This document shows, piece by piece, positions 1 through 6,816 of a stretch of 7,104 bases of DNA (its first letter is position 1; every line of letters starts with the position of its first letter). Position numbers and translations under genes: made by a program. The notes beneath the pieces are model-generated. The model was not told the origin of the DNA, did no database searches, and saw only the letters and a list, made by a program, of their open reading frames with translations. The stretch is from Clostridia bacterium (lineage in GTDB: Bacteria; Bacillota; Clostridia; Christensenellales; CAG-314): contig JAFTNE010000142.1 in NCBI GenBank assembly GCA_017452035.1, positions 1-7,104 of the forward strand. The letters run 5' to 3'.

Positions 1-2272
1 GAAGATGCTCTACACGCTCACAGTACTCACTTTCAACCGTTTCGTCAACATGCAAATAGTTTATGGCAAAACTGTAAGCACCACGGTTAGACTCGCGAGC
101 AAAAGCGTTCACATCTAACCATATATCCTTACGAGCTTTGTCCTGTTGGGCAATAAATAGCCAGTCATCAGTACCAGCAGCAAGACTATCTATTATTTTT
201 TGTTCCGTTTCTGAAAGTTGACCAACGCCACTACGTTCTACTTCCATAGCGTGAGACTTGACGTTGTACATGTAGTTGTACATACTTGCACTTTGGTCAT
301 CAACAATGTTTTGGTAAGACCAGATATTTTCGCGACAGCCAAATGATACAACCTTGAAGTGATCGGCAAAGTACTTTTCGTCATCAGTTGTCCAATTGAG
401 ACGATGGATGTTCTTTTCGTCACGAATATGTACAAAAATTGTGATAATTTCGTCATCCAACGAACCGTGCGCCTTGCCCTTTAGCAACACCTCGTGCTTA
501 AAGTCGTCAATAAGGATGTTTGCCATAACAAGGTTGTCTTCGTCATTACCCATAGAAACAACAAACGAATTGTAGTGAACACTGTCTTTATCAAACAAGC
601 CCAAAGATTTGTCAATGCTGTTCATAAAATCTTGACGCAAGCAAGAAACACGGTGGTAATCGATGATAGGGAATGCCATATCATCCCATACTTGGTCGCG
701 CGTCATCTTTTGTGGGGATGCAGCAGCCCTATCGTAGATGTATTGCAAAGCATCGTTGGTTGCGTCCTTGCCCCAAGCAATAAGCTCCTCATTAGAAATA
801 GGCATGTGGTCAACAACATCCGTTTTGCAAAGGAACAATGGATGAGCGTAGGCAAATTCGCCTGAGCGTTTGTCCGCGCTTACATCGTAGACATCGGCAA
901 TAAATTGCGAAGAAACATATCTATCGCCCACTTTGGACACATTTGATGTGGCAGTAAAAATACTCTTCAATGCGTATTGGCCCGTTTTACCAAAGCCAAA
1001 GATGGCTGTACGATAAACATTATCTGCACCGGGCAAGGTAGATTTACGATATCTATCGTGGTCGTATTTGTAATCACAAACACCACCGACAACTTCAACG
1101 TCATCCATAAACGCACTTTGCCAACGAGAAACAAGGTCGTCAGCTGTCAATTTTGCCTCACTCAAAATGTGCAGTTGGATACTGCGCAAAATTAGTTGTT
1201 TTAGAGAAATCGTTTTACCATATTGGTCTACAACATCACAATTTTCGATATTATTTTGAGCAAAGAATTCATCAATAATTGTAGAAATACGCGTGTTGTA
1301 AAACTCGTAGTTAATATCGCCGTGTGTAAGCAAATAGTAGTTTACTGCCGTTGGAATTGGGCTATTATCACCAGGCTTTGTGGTAGGTTTGCACAAGTCT
1401 TTACAGTAGTCGTTGAGCATGGATTGAACATCATCAAAAACAAAACTACTGTTGTGGTTTTCTGCTGCATACAGGTTTTCGTCATTTCTCAATGAGAAAA
1501 TATGCACCATTTTGTTGTGGTTGAAACCTTTATCACGTTTTTGACAACTCTTTTTGTTGTAATGCAATTTTTTGAGAAGGGAAAGTTCTCTATCTCTATC
1601 GGCAACCTTGCCATAGGACCAATAAATGTAGCCACGGTCCATAATTTGACGGTGCAATTCGTTTTTGCCATCAAATGCCTCCAGTTCGTTGCCCATAAAC
1701 AAGATTGCATAACTCGAGCGAATACCACGGCTTTTTTCCAACCTATCGATATCATCTGCCATTATTAGTGCTTCTTCGGTAACGTCTGGGAAGATGTAGA
1801 TGGTATCAAACTTGCGTAAAAAACCACCAATCTTAAAGAAGGAATATACTTCGTAGCTGACGCAAGTGGACAAAATGAGCAACGTGCTTACACCTGCGTA
1901 AGCAACAGCTCCGTAGTACAAAATTTGCGCACCAACGTCAATCATACCCAAAAAATCATTGGGAGCGTAGGTTCCTTCGAAGGTAAGACCACCAATCAAA
2001 GCGTACAAAGCAAACAAACCACTGGAAATGCCATCCCAAACGGAGTCAAATCCACCAGCATCTTCTTGTACGTACAAAATTGCCACAATAAAACGCGCAA
2101 TAAAACTTACTGCAACTGTACCACCCATAATGATAATTTCGTTCATAAACTTACGTTCGGGGTGTTTTTGGCGTAGTTTGAAATAGACAAGCAGTGTTAC
2201 GCCTTCCAGCAAAGCCAAAATAAGCACAGCAAGAATGCCAAAAAGTATTGAAATTAGGATATCAGGCCACAT
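1..2272 (-). CDS. Membrane protein with Rossmann/TrkA-N-like regions and probable C-terminal RyR-type domain (3' end cut by window edge)
   Basis: The frame is open from ATG at 2272 to the left edge, 757 codons with no stop. The start is fixed by GGAG at 2280-2283, seven bases upstream. Residues 5-31, 45-68, about 82-97 and 112-137 are hydrophobic; a basic loop (KLRQKHPERK, 32-41) follows the first. From 155, a beta-strand/helix pattern (TIYIFPDVTEEALIMADDI, then YAILFMGNE) resembles TrkA-N-type Rossmann folds. A second such region holds the loop GFGKTG (426-431), an acidic strand end (IADVYD, 458-463), VVSMGNDEDNLVMA (571-584) and ITIFVHIRDEKN (610-621). The segment from about 695, with ESNR (727-730) and VEHL at the edge, resembles the start of RyR domains found after TrkA-N in prokaryotes. 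I infer a membrane-anchored receptor or effector for a nucleotide ligand, possibly a channel. It lies downstream of the TIR/TPR gene on the same strand, with its own promoter-like site and a structured leader. The open frame is certain; the RyR call is moderate because the domain is cut. Confidence 0.85.
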   Translation of the reverse strand, partial: MWPDILISILFGILAVLILALLEGVTLLVYFKLRQKHPERKFMNEIIIMGGTVAVSFIARFIVAILYVQEDAGGFDSVWDGISSGLFALYALIGGLTFEGTYAPNDFLGMIDVGAQILYYGAVAYAGVSTLLILSTCVSYEVYSFFKIGGFLRKFDTIYIFPDVTEEALIMADDIDRLEKSRGIRSSYAILFMGNELEAFDGKNELHRQIMDRGYIYWSYGKVADRDRELSLLKKLHYNKKSCQKRDKGFNHNKMVHIFSLRNDENLYAAENHNSSFVFDDVQSMLNDYCKDLCKPTTKPGDNSPIPTAVNYYLLTHGDINYEFYNTRISTIIDEFFAQNNIENCDVVDQYGKTISLKQLILRSIQLHILSEAKLTADDLVSRWQSAFMDDVEVVGGVCDYKYDHDRYRKSTLPGADNVYRTAIFGFGKTGQYALKSIFTATSNVSKVGDRYVSSQFIADVYDVSADKRSGEFAYAHPLFLCKTDVVDHMPISNEELIAWGKDATNDALQYIYDRAAASPQKMTRDQVWDDMAFPIIDYHRVSCLRQDFMNSIDKSLGLFDKDSVHYNSFVVSMGNDEDNLVMANILIDDFKHEVLLKGKAHGSLDDEIITIFVHIRDEKNIHRLNWTTDDEKYFADHFKVVSFGCRENIWSYQNIVDDQSASMYNYMYNVKSHAMEVERSGVGQLSETEQKIIDSLAAGTDDWLFIAQQDKARKDIWLDVNAFARESNRGAYSFAINYLHVDETVESEYCERVEHL

Positions 2273-2311
2273 ATTAATACTCCTTTGTAAGACAAATTAA
2301 CGTAGAAATTA

Positions 2312-2404
2312 TTGCATTACTATCACAATTGACAGTACATGCAAATTGATAGACACCCATACCAAAGGATGCATATCAACAAAACCATTGGCAAAATATG
2401 CCAA
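2312..2404 (-). promoter_or_regulatory. Structured leader with three tandem hairpins
   Basis: In minus-strand order the first hairpin is TTGGCA/TGCCAA over a 5-base loop (2404-2388). The second is 2379-2346, with TTGATA/TATCAA outside and a six-pair inner stem containing two wobbles. The third is 2344-2312, with TTGCAT/ATGCAA outside, then seven inner pairs (ACTGTCA/TGATAGT) and loop ATTG. None is followed by a U-run, so these are not ordinary terminators. They lie between the promoter-like site and the ribosome binding site. Confidence 0.6.
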
Positions 2405-2422
2405 AAGCTAATAATGTATAGT

Positions 2423-2431
2423 ATTATACCA
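2423..2431 (-). promoter_or_regulatory. Extended -10 promoter for the membrane RyR-like gene
   Basis: The minus strand reads TGGTATAAT, again a perfect TGnTATAAT element, with no clear -35 box. Initiation near 2416 would give a leader of about 144 bases. The downstream gene may therefore be expressed from its own start as well as by read-through from the TIR gene. Confidence 0.55.
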
Positions 2432-2436
2432 TAACT

Positions 2437-2453
2437 GCTACAAAAATTGTAGC
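2437..2453 (-). other. Palindrome just after the TIR gene stop codon
   Basis: A 7-bp perfect stem (GCTACAA/TTGTAGC, loop TTT on the minus strand) begins two bases after the stop. It has no following T-run in the minus direction, so it could be a weak 3'-end stabiliser or an operator just upstream of the extended -10 site, rather than a terminator. Confidence 0.45.
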
Positions 2454-2455
2454 GT

Positions 2456-5400
2456 TTATTGATACTTTTTCATTGCATCAATAACGCAATCGAGCATGTT
2501 TTGACAAAACTCGTCAGTAGAATCCTCTTGCAAAAGCATTTCCAACACTTCCTTTGCTTTTAGCAATGGCTGGATACCAGCAAAACATCCAAGGTAATAG
2601 CAATAGGTTGCAAGCAACATCCAATCCCTTCTTTCGCCAGTAAGGTTGGCAAGGTCCAAGCTAATTTCGATAGCTGGGGCAAAATGCTCAATTGTTTTGT
2701 CCATGTCGCCTTCGCGATAGTAGCAATCGCCAATGTGATAGTACACCTCGGCAAGCAACCTAGATGACTGGATGTAAAACTGCTTTAACAGGCCAAAACC
2801 ATCTTGACTTGGTGGATTATCGTCACGAACTTGTGCAAAGAGTGACTTTGCAATGTTGTAGTACTCGATGGCAGTTTGGTAATCTTGCAAGTTTTCGTAA
2901 CACTCTGCAAGCATTTTACAATCGGTTGCACAGTCGATCAAGTTGGAGGAGTTGTCCTCTGCTTGGGCAATGGCAAGAGTTTGTTCCACCACTTGCATTG
3001 CATACTGCAATTGTTGTGAATAATTTTGTTGCTCTTTATAGCAACTGGCCACATTACGCAATACCTTGATTACTTCCTCTTGGTCAACAGCATCCTCTTC
3101 CATTTCGTTTTGAGCATAATCCAGAGCTTTTTGGTAGTACTCTAAGGCTTGGTCAAACTGTTGCAAATTGAAACAATTATCGCCAATGGATTTGCAAATG
3201 ACCATAACGGTTGTTTCGTCAATGTAGCCAATTTCCTTAAAGGCGTCAATATTGGCAAGCAAAACGTCCAAAGCCTGAATGTTGTACATCTTGGCGTTTT
3301 CGGCATCGCCCAACATATCGTAAAATTGCGCAAGTAAAAATGATACACTAAACACGCCACCGTGGTAGATGTCGGTGTTAACTTCCTTTGCCAAATCTTG
3401 GTGAATTGACAACTCGCGCTTTGCGTATTCAATTGCCTTTGGCAAGTCGTCCATATCTTCGTAGAAGGATGCAATATCCCCAAGTAAGCTCGCAAAGGAT
3501 GAACGCACCTTTGTTGAGTTTGTTTTTTGTAGCAAATCTTCGCCAATTTCCAATGCGTTTTCAAAGCATTTCCATGCGCTTTCGTCATCATTTAGCTTTG
3601 TGTGATAGTGAACCCCCAAATCGTCAAGGTCTACAATACATTGACGCCAATTGTTGATAGACTCGTGCTTTTGCGCGTAGTCAAGCTCAATTTCGAAGGT
3701 TTTTAGGTAGTACTCCAAAGCTTTTTCCGGCTCGCTTTCTGCATAGACGTTTGCCAACGTGTAGTAGAAAGGTGCAACTTGCGACAACGTGTGATCGTCT
3801 TTGAGGTCGTTGTACAAGTCAAGCATAATTTCCAAACCCTTTTCGTAACTCTGACGGCGCATATCGCTACCGACATCACTCGAGTAGCCCATCCAGTAGT
3901 AACAATCGGCCAAAGTGCTACGGAATTTTGGTGTCTTGTTGTCTTCGACAAGTTCTAATAACAGTTTTTCTGCCTTTTGCAAAAGCTCTATGCACTGCTC
4001 GCTTTTGTACAGTTTGTCGTACAATATTGCAGCAGCTGAATAGGCCAAAGCAAGTTGGAACTTTGTTTGTGAAATGTTTACCTCTTCCACTATCATTTCA
4101 CGCAAATAAACTGCTTTGCTAATGTAGTCCTCTGCCTCGTCAAGAAGTCCCAACAAACTTGCATTGTCAGCTAAATCTTGCAAAACTTCAGCCAAGGTTT
4201 GACGAGCCTCCAAGCTTGCGTACTGGTCTACCAGTTGAATGGATATATTTAAAGATTTTAGGTACCACTCGCGTTCACCAGCAAAATCTTCCTCCATATA
4301 ACACAACGTTGCCATGCGATTGTAGGTAAGCAGTAACCAATCTTGCGACTCACTATCATTTTGCTCACTGGCAATTCGCTCGGCCAATTCCAATGCCTTT
4401 GTTGCCACCTCACGAGCCTTGGCAATATCGTTGGTATCTTTGCTTGTGTCAAAAATGTCCAAGTAACACTGCATGAGTAAGAACAAATAGTCAGTGTCAT
4501 CACCAGACATATCCATCATTATTTTGATAATTTCCAAGCGTGCCTCGTAGTATTTGAGAGCTGACGCATAGTCTTTTAGGTCTTCGTGACATCTACCAAT
4601 GTTACAGTAGGTAATTACCAATTGATTGTAGTTTTCAGCAGTTTGTTCAGCAACAAGAACCTCCTCGGCGTAATGCAATGCCCATTGATAGTTTTCTAAT
4701 GCCTTTTGATATTGGTACATCCTGTTGTACATTTCGCCAATATCGTTGTATGCCAAGCAAAGCATGCTTTTTGGGGTGTATTTGCTTGGTTCAAGATTGC
4801 TCCATTGCACACAAAAATCCTTGAATACTTGGTAAATCTCGATACACTTTTCGTATTGAAGCAACTCTTTGTACAGCATTGCAAGGTTGGACAACTGCAA
4901 AATATACTCGTATTTTGCATCGCCGTCACCTGTGTATGCGCCATCTTTGAGGGTCTCAACCAAACGGGTTTGCCACTGTATTGCAACGTTGATATCTCGC
5001 TCAACGCCCTTGCCACGCTTGTACATGTCTGCAAGTGCTTTCATGGAGAGGCCATACCCCTTTTCTGCGCAGAAAGTAAGCATTTCAAGAGCTTTTGCGT
5101 GGTCAACCTCTACGTCAACACCGTCCAAATATGCAAGGGCAACAAGGTGGTAGCGTGGCAAATCTTCTTCGAGAACGTAGTCGCGTGGGAAAATTTTTGC
5201 CAGTTCTTGCATGAGAGTTTTTTCGTCACTTTCGCTAATTACTGTTGGCAAATTGGCATATTGACTGGCAAGTATGCGTTTGTCCGTTGGAGACATTTCT
5301 ACCGGCAAAATAAACTTGCCCGATTGCTTTGCCATGGGGTACTCTACTGCTTGAACGTAGTTAGATTCGCACACCAAGTTTGGCGTTACCGAAAGCACAA

Positions 5401-6064
5401 ACAGTTGACTTTTATTGAGCGCATCACCAATGGCGTTGTTAAAGTCTTCGCCAGGCACTAGGTACTCGTCATACCAAATGGCAATATCTCTGCACAACTC
5501 ACTTTTGTGGATAAGTCGCATCAAACGTTGGGCGTGAGCGCGATCCTTTTTGCGATAGCTCAAGAAGATGCAAGAACGAAAAGCTCCACGTATAGCTTTG
5601 GCAGTTTCGTCACCTACAAGTACGCCATCAAGAAAACTTTTGAGTTTTTCTTGGTAGGAAATTGCAGTTTCGTCCTTTTGATACTTATTGAGAAATTGCA
5701 AATTGCCACAAACCTGGTTGAAAAGCTGATCAAGATCGTCCTCTTGCATAAGAGGCAAGACGGGAATATGCTTTTTGAGTGCAATATGGTAGTCATCCAA
5801 GCCTTTGTTATTGCCGGAAAGCAGTTTACTGGTAACAGGCATAACAAACAGTTGCATGTCGGATAGTCTACTTTCCCATTCGTTAGAGTCGCCCATACTA
5901 TTCGGTTGCTCATCAAAAAAGATAGCACAATTGACAAGATTTAAAATTTCTGTTGAAATGTCTTGAAAATACGCAGAAAAATCGTCTGGATGGCAACAAA
6001 AATAAACCCTTGGCTTACCTTGAGGGGAAACATCTTTGCCACGCGTTTTAAAATTAAGTTGCAT
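2456..6064 (-). CDS. Tandem-TIR, Sel1 and TPR repeat protein (putative NAD-cleaving sensor), 1202 aa
   Basis: The start is ATG at 6064 because AAGGAG (6070-6075) sits five bases upstream; the in-frame GTG at 6070 overlaps that site. Residues 19-150 form a degenerate TIR-like domain (VYFCCHPDDF, then VNCAIFFDE, MQLFVMPVTS and HIPVLPL). Residues 162-290 form a better TIR domain: box 1 IFLSYRKKDR (166-175), box 2 WYDEYLVPGEDF (197-208), and NYVQAVEYPMA with E241 as the candidate catalytic glutamate, then FILPVEMSPTD. Residues 303-370 are Sel1-like (MYKRGKGVERDINVAIQW). From about 388 to 1195 there are about 17 TPR-like helical pairs of 44-48 residues, e.g. DNCFNLQQFDQALEYYQKAL. There is no signal peptide or membrane segment, so it is probably cytosolic. 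TIR domains with this glutamate cleave NAD+ or make cyclic ADP-ribose isomers, and TPR arrays bind proteins. Coupling to the downstream membrane gene is inferred. A scaffold role without enzymatic activity remains possible. Confidence 0.93.
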   Translation of the reverse strand: MQLNFKTRGKDVSPQGKPRVYFCCHPDDFSAYFQDISTEILNLVNCAIFFDEQPNSMGDSNEWESRLSDMQLFVMPVTSKLLSGNNKGLDDYHIALKKHIPVLPLMQEDDLDQLFNQVCGNLQFLNKYQKDETAISYQEKLKSFLDGVLVGDETAKAIRGAFRSCIFLSYRKKDRAHAQRLMRLIHKSELCRDIAIWYDEYLVPGEDFNNAIGDALNKSQLFVLSVTPNLVCESNYVQAVEYPMAKQSGKFILPVEMSPTDKRILASQYANLPTVISESDEKTLMQELAKIFPRDYVLEEDLPRYHLVALAYLDGVDVEVDHAKALEMLTFCAEKGYGLSMKALADMYKRGKGVERDINVAIQWQTRLVETLKDGAYTGDGDAKYEYILQLSNLAMLYKELLQYEKCIEIYQVFKDFCVQWSNLEPSKYTPKSMLCLAYNDIGEMYNRMYQYQKALENYQWALHYAEEVLVAEQTAENYNQLVITYCNIGRCHEDLKDYASALKYYEARLEIIKIMMDMSGDDTDYLFLLMQCYLDIFDTSKDTNDIAKAREVATKALELAERIASEQNDSESQDWLLLTYNRMATLCYMEEDFAGEREWYLKSLNISIQLVDQYASLEARQTLAEVLQDLADNASLLGLLDEAEDYISKAVYLREMIVEEVNISQTKFQLALAYSAAAILYDKLYKSEQCIELLQKAEKLLLELVEDNKTPKFRSTLADCYYWMGYSSDVGSDMRRQSYEKGLEIMLDLYNDLKDDHTLSQVAPFYYTLANVYAESEPEKALEYYLKTFEIELDYAQKHESINNWRQCIVDLDDLGVHYHTKLNDDESAWKCFENALEIGEDLLQKTNSTKVRSSFASLLGDIASFYEDMDDLPKAIEYAKRELSIHQDLAKEVNTDIYHGGVFSVSFLLAQFYDMLGDAENAKMYNIQALDVLLANIDAFKEIGYIDETTVMVICKSIGDNCFNLQQFDQALEYYQKALDYAQNEMEEDAVDQEEVIKVLRNVASCYKEQQNYSQQLQYAMQVVEQTLAIAQAEDNSSNLIDCATDCKMLAECYENLQDYQTAIEYYNIAKSLFAQVRDDNPPSQDGFGLLKQFYIQSSRLLAEVYYHIGDCYYREGDMDKTIEHFAPAIEISLDLANLTGERRDWMLLATYCYYLGCFAGIQPLLKAKEVLEMLLQEDSTDEFCQNMLDCVIDAMKKYQ

Positions 6065-6075
6065 AGACACTCCTT

Positions 6076-6093
6076 TTTGAGCAAAAACTCAAA
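6076..6093 (-). promoter_or_regulatory. Small hairpin abutting the TIR gene ribosome binding site
   Basis: On the minus strand TTTGAG and CTCAAA pair over a 6-base loop, and the AAGGAG site begins immediately after the 3' arm. It may tune translation or protect the 5' end. It is only six pairs, mostly A-T, so the effect is uncertain. Confidence 0.4.
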
Positions 6094-6106
6094 CTTTATT
6101 GCATAA

Positions 6107-6135
6107 ATTATATCACAAGCTGTGCATAATTGCAC
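6107..6135 (-). promoter_or_regulatory. Extended -10 promoter of the TIR gene with dyad at the -35 position
   Basis: On the minus strand TGATATAAT (6115 to 6107) is a perfect extended -10 element (TGnTATAAT). No good -35 hexamer lies 16-18 bases upstream. Instead there is an inverted repeat GTGCA-TAAT-TGCAC (6122-6135), a plausible regulator site. The start would be near 6100, giving a leader of about 36 bases. Confidence 0.65.
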
Positions 6136-6145
6136 TACTAATTTG
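6127..6145 (+). repeat. 19-base exact repeat, copy 1 (TIR promoter region)
   Basis: taattgcactactaatttg is identical to 7025-7043. This copy overlaps the dyad upstream of the TIR promoter. Confidence 0.8.
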
Positions 6146-6412
6146 GAAAATTAATAGAGATTACTTGATATATTTAATAATAAAGAGAGAATTTACCTTT
6201 TTGACCAAAGAATTTACCTTTGTAAACATTTTTTCAACAAATGGAAAGTTGTAGGTCAAACACAGTGCGAATATATTAAAACCATACTAAAAGGGATGTG
6301 TCCTCGGTGCAAATAGCGCACTATGTGAAGGACAAAACTATAGCACAGCCAGTGCAAATTGTTTTAGCATAAATAATTGTTTAACTTTCCACAAAAAAGT
6401 AGCTAAAAACTG
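6146..6412. other. Intergenic stretch without a supported gene
   Basis: The stretch is AT-rich with stops in all frames. It contains the direct repeat at 6188-6221 and a possible imperfect hairpin at 6299-6334 (TGTCCT/AGGACA outside, GTGC/GCAC inside). A minus-strand promoter-like pair, TTGTGG (6394-6389), 17 bases, TATGCT (6371-6366), points toward it, so a small RNA is possible but unproven. Confidence 0.5.
6188..6221. repeat. 13-base direct repeat with 21-base period
   Basis: AGAATTTACCTTT occurs at 6188-6200 and 6209-6221. The 21-base period is two helical turns, so both copies face the same side of DNA. They lie about 90-120 bases upstream of the TIR gene's predicted start of transcription, compatible with an upstream regulator site. 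Confidence 0.7.
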
Positions 6413-6441
6413 TTGCAATTTTTTAGATTCTTTGGTAAACT
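6413..6441 (+). promoter_or_regulatory. Possible sigma-A promoter for tRNA-Cys
   Basis: TTGCAA (6413-6418) is followed after 17 bases by TAAACT (6436-6441); each matches consensus at 4 of 6 positions. Initiation near 6449 would leave a short 5' trailer before the tRNA at 6457. It is the best-placed candidate, but weak. Confidence 0.4.
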
Positions 6442-6456
6442 ATACAAGACTCGTGT

Positions 6457-6530
6457 GGCACCATAGCCAAGTGGTAAGGCAGAGCTCTGCAAAAGCTTCA
6501 CCCCCAGTCCGAATCTGGGTGGTGCCTCCA
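6457..6530 (+). tRNA. tRNA-Cys (GCA)
   Basis: A full cloverleaf can be drawn. The acceptor stem GGCACCA/TGGTGCC pairs perfectly (7 bp). The D arm is GCC...GGC. The anticodon arm GAGCT/AGCTT encloses loop CTGCAAA with anticodon GCA. There is a 4-base variable loop. The T arm CCCAG/CTGGG has loop TCCGAAT, with C where TTCGAAT is usual. The discriminator base is T and CCA is encoded. It is followed by a strong hairpin terminator. Confidence 0.97.
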
Positions 6531-6534
6531 AAAC

Positions 6535-6577
6535 AAGCGTAAAGTTGCAGGAAATGTAACTTTACGCTTTATTTTTT
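6535..6577 (+). terminator. Rho-independent terminator after tRNA-Cys
   Basis: A perfect 12-bp stem (AAGCGTAAAGTT at 6535-6546 against AACTTTACGCTT at 6558-6569) has an 11-base loop and is followed by TATTTTTT. It should end the tRNA-Cys transcript. The T-run finishes at the first base of tRNA-Leu. Confidence 0.88.
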
Positions 6578-6664
6578 GCTGGTATGGCGGAATAGGCAGA
6601 CGCAAGGGACTTAAAATCCCTCGGTAGAAATATCGTATCGGTTCGACCCCGATTACCAGCACCA
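6578..6664 (+). tRNA. tRNA-Leu (UAA)
   Basis: This is a type II tRNA of 87 bases including the encoded CCA. The acceptor stem GCTGGTA/TACCAGC is perfect. Anticodon stem AGGGA/TCCCT encloses loop CTTAAAA with anticodon TAA. The long variable arm (CGGTAGAAATATCG) is typical of leucine tRNAs. The T loop is GTTCGACC-like and the discriminator base is A. The 5' end directly abuts the T-run of the upstream terminator, so no obvious room is left for a separate promoter. Confidence 0.97.
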
Positions 6665-6696
6665 AAAGGACTTTGCAAAAGCAAGGTCTTTTTTTT
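6665..6696 (+). terminator. Rho-independent terminator after tRNA-Leu
   Basis: The stem GACTTTGC (6669-6676) pairs with GCAAGGTC (6681-6688) with one G-T wobble. The loop is AAAA, and eight T residues follow. It begins directly after the tRNA-Leu CCA end. Confidence 0.9.
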
Positions 6697-6816
6697 ATAT
6701 CCAGTATAGTTGCGCAAGGCCAAACGGAAAAAATTGCATAGCAGTATTTGCGTGCAATGTACGTAACACACCCAATTAATTACCAATCAATTACACCAAA
6801 CGCCAATTTTATGATA
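6697..6816. other. Spacer between tRNA-Leu terminator and lipoprotein promoter
   Basis: No gene is seen. It holds an 8-base palindrome TTGCGCAA (6710-6717) and AT-rich sequence just upstream of the -35 box that could act as an UP element. Confidence 0.5.

Noticed and set aside
494..2176. Several plus-strand frames of 70-125 codons over the left gene
   Set aside because: They are shadows of a continuous minus-strand frame with a good ribosome binding site and domain-like protein, and they lack their own start signals.
2437..2458. Rho-independent terminator for the TIR gene
   Set aside because: The stem is only 7 bp and the T-run is in the loop rather than after the stem on the minus strand.
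4706..5461. 251-codon plus-strand frame inside the TIR/TPR gene
   Set aside because: It is antisense to Sel1/TPR and TIR coding sequence, with composition typical of a shadow frame and no ribosome binding site.
6065..6070. GTG at 6070 as the start of the TIR protein (two residues longer)
   Set aside because: The GTG overlaps the GGAG ribosome binding site; ATG at 6064 has correct five-base spacing.
6457..6664. tRNA genes as attachment site for an island carrying the TIR genes
   Set aside because: Integration at tRNA 3' ends would place an island to the right, while the TIR genes lie on the 5' side; no integrase and no second copy of either tRNA end is seen in the window.
6562..6786. 74-codon minus-strand frame across tRNA-Leu
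   Set aside because: It is the antisense of the tRNA and its terminator; the GNRGRTDTIFLPRDFKSL stretch is a well-known spurious translation of leucine tRNA genes.
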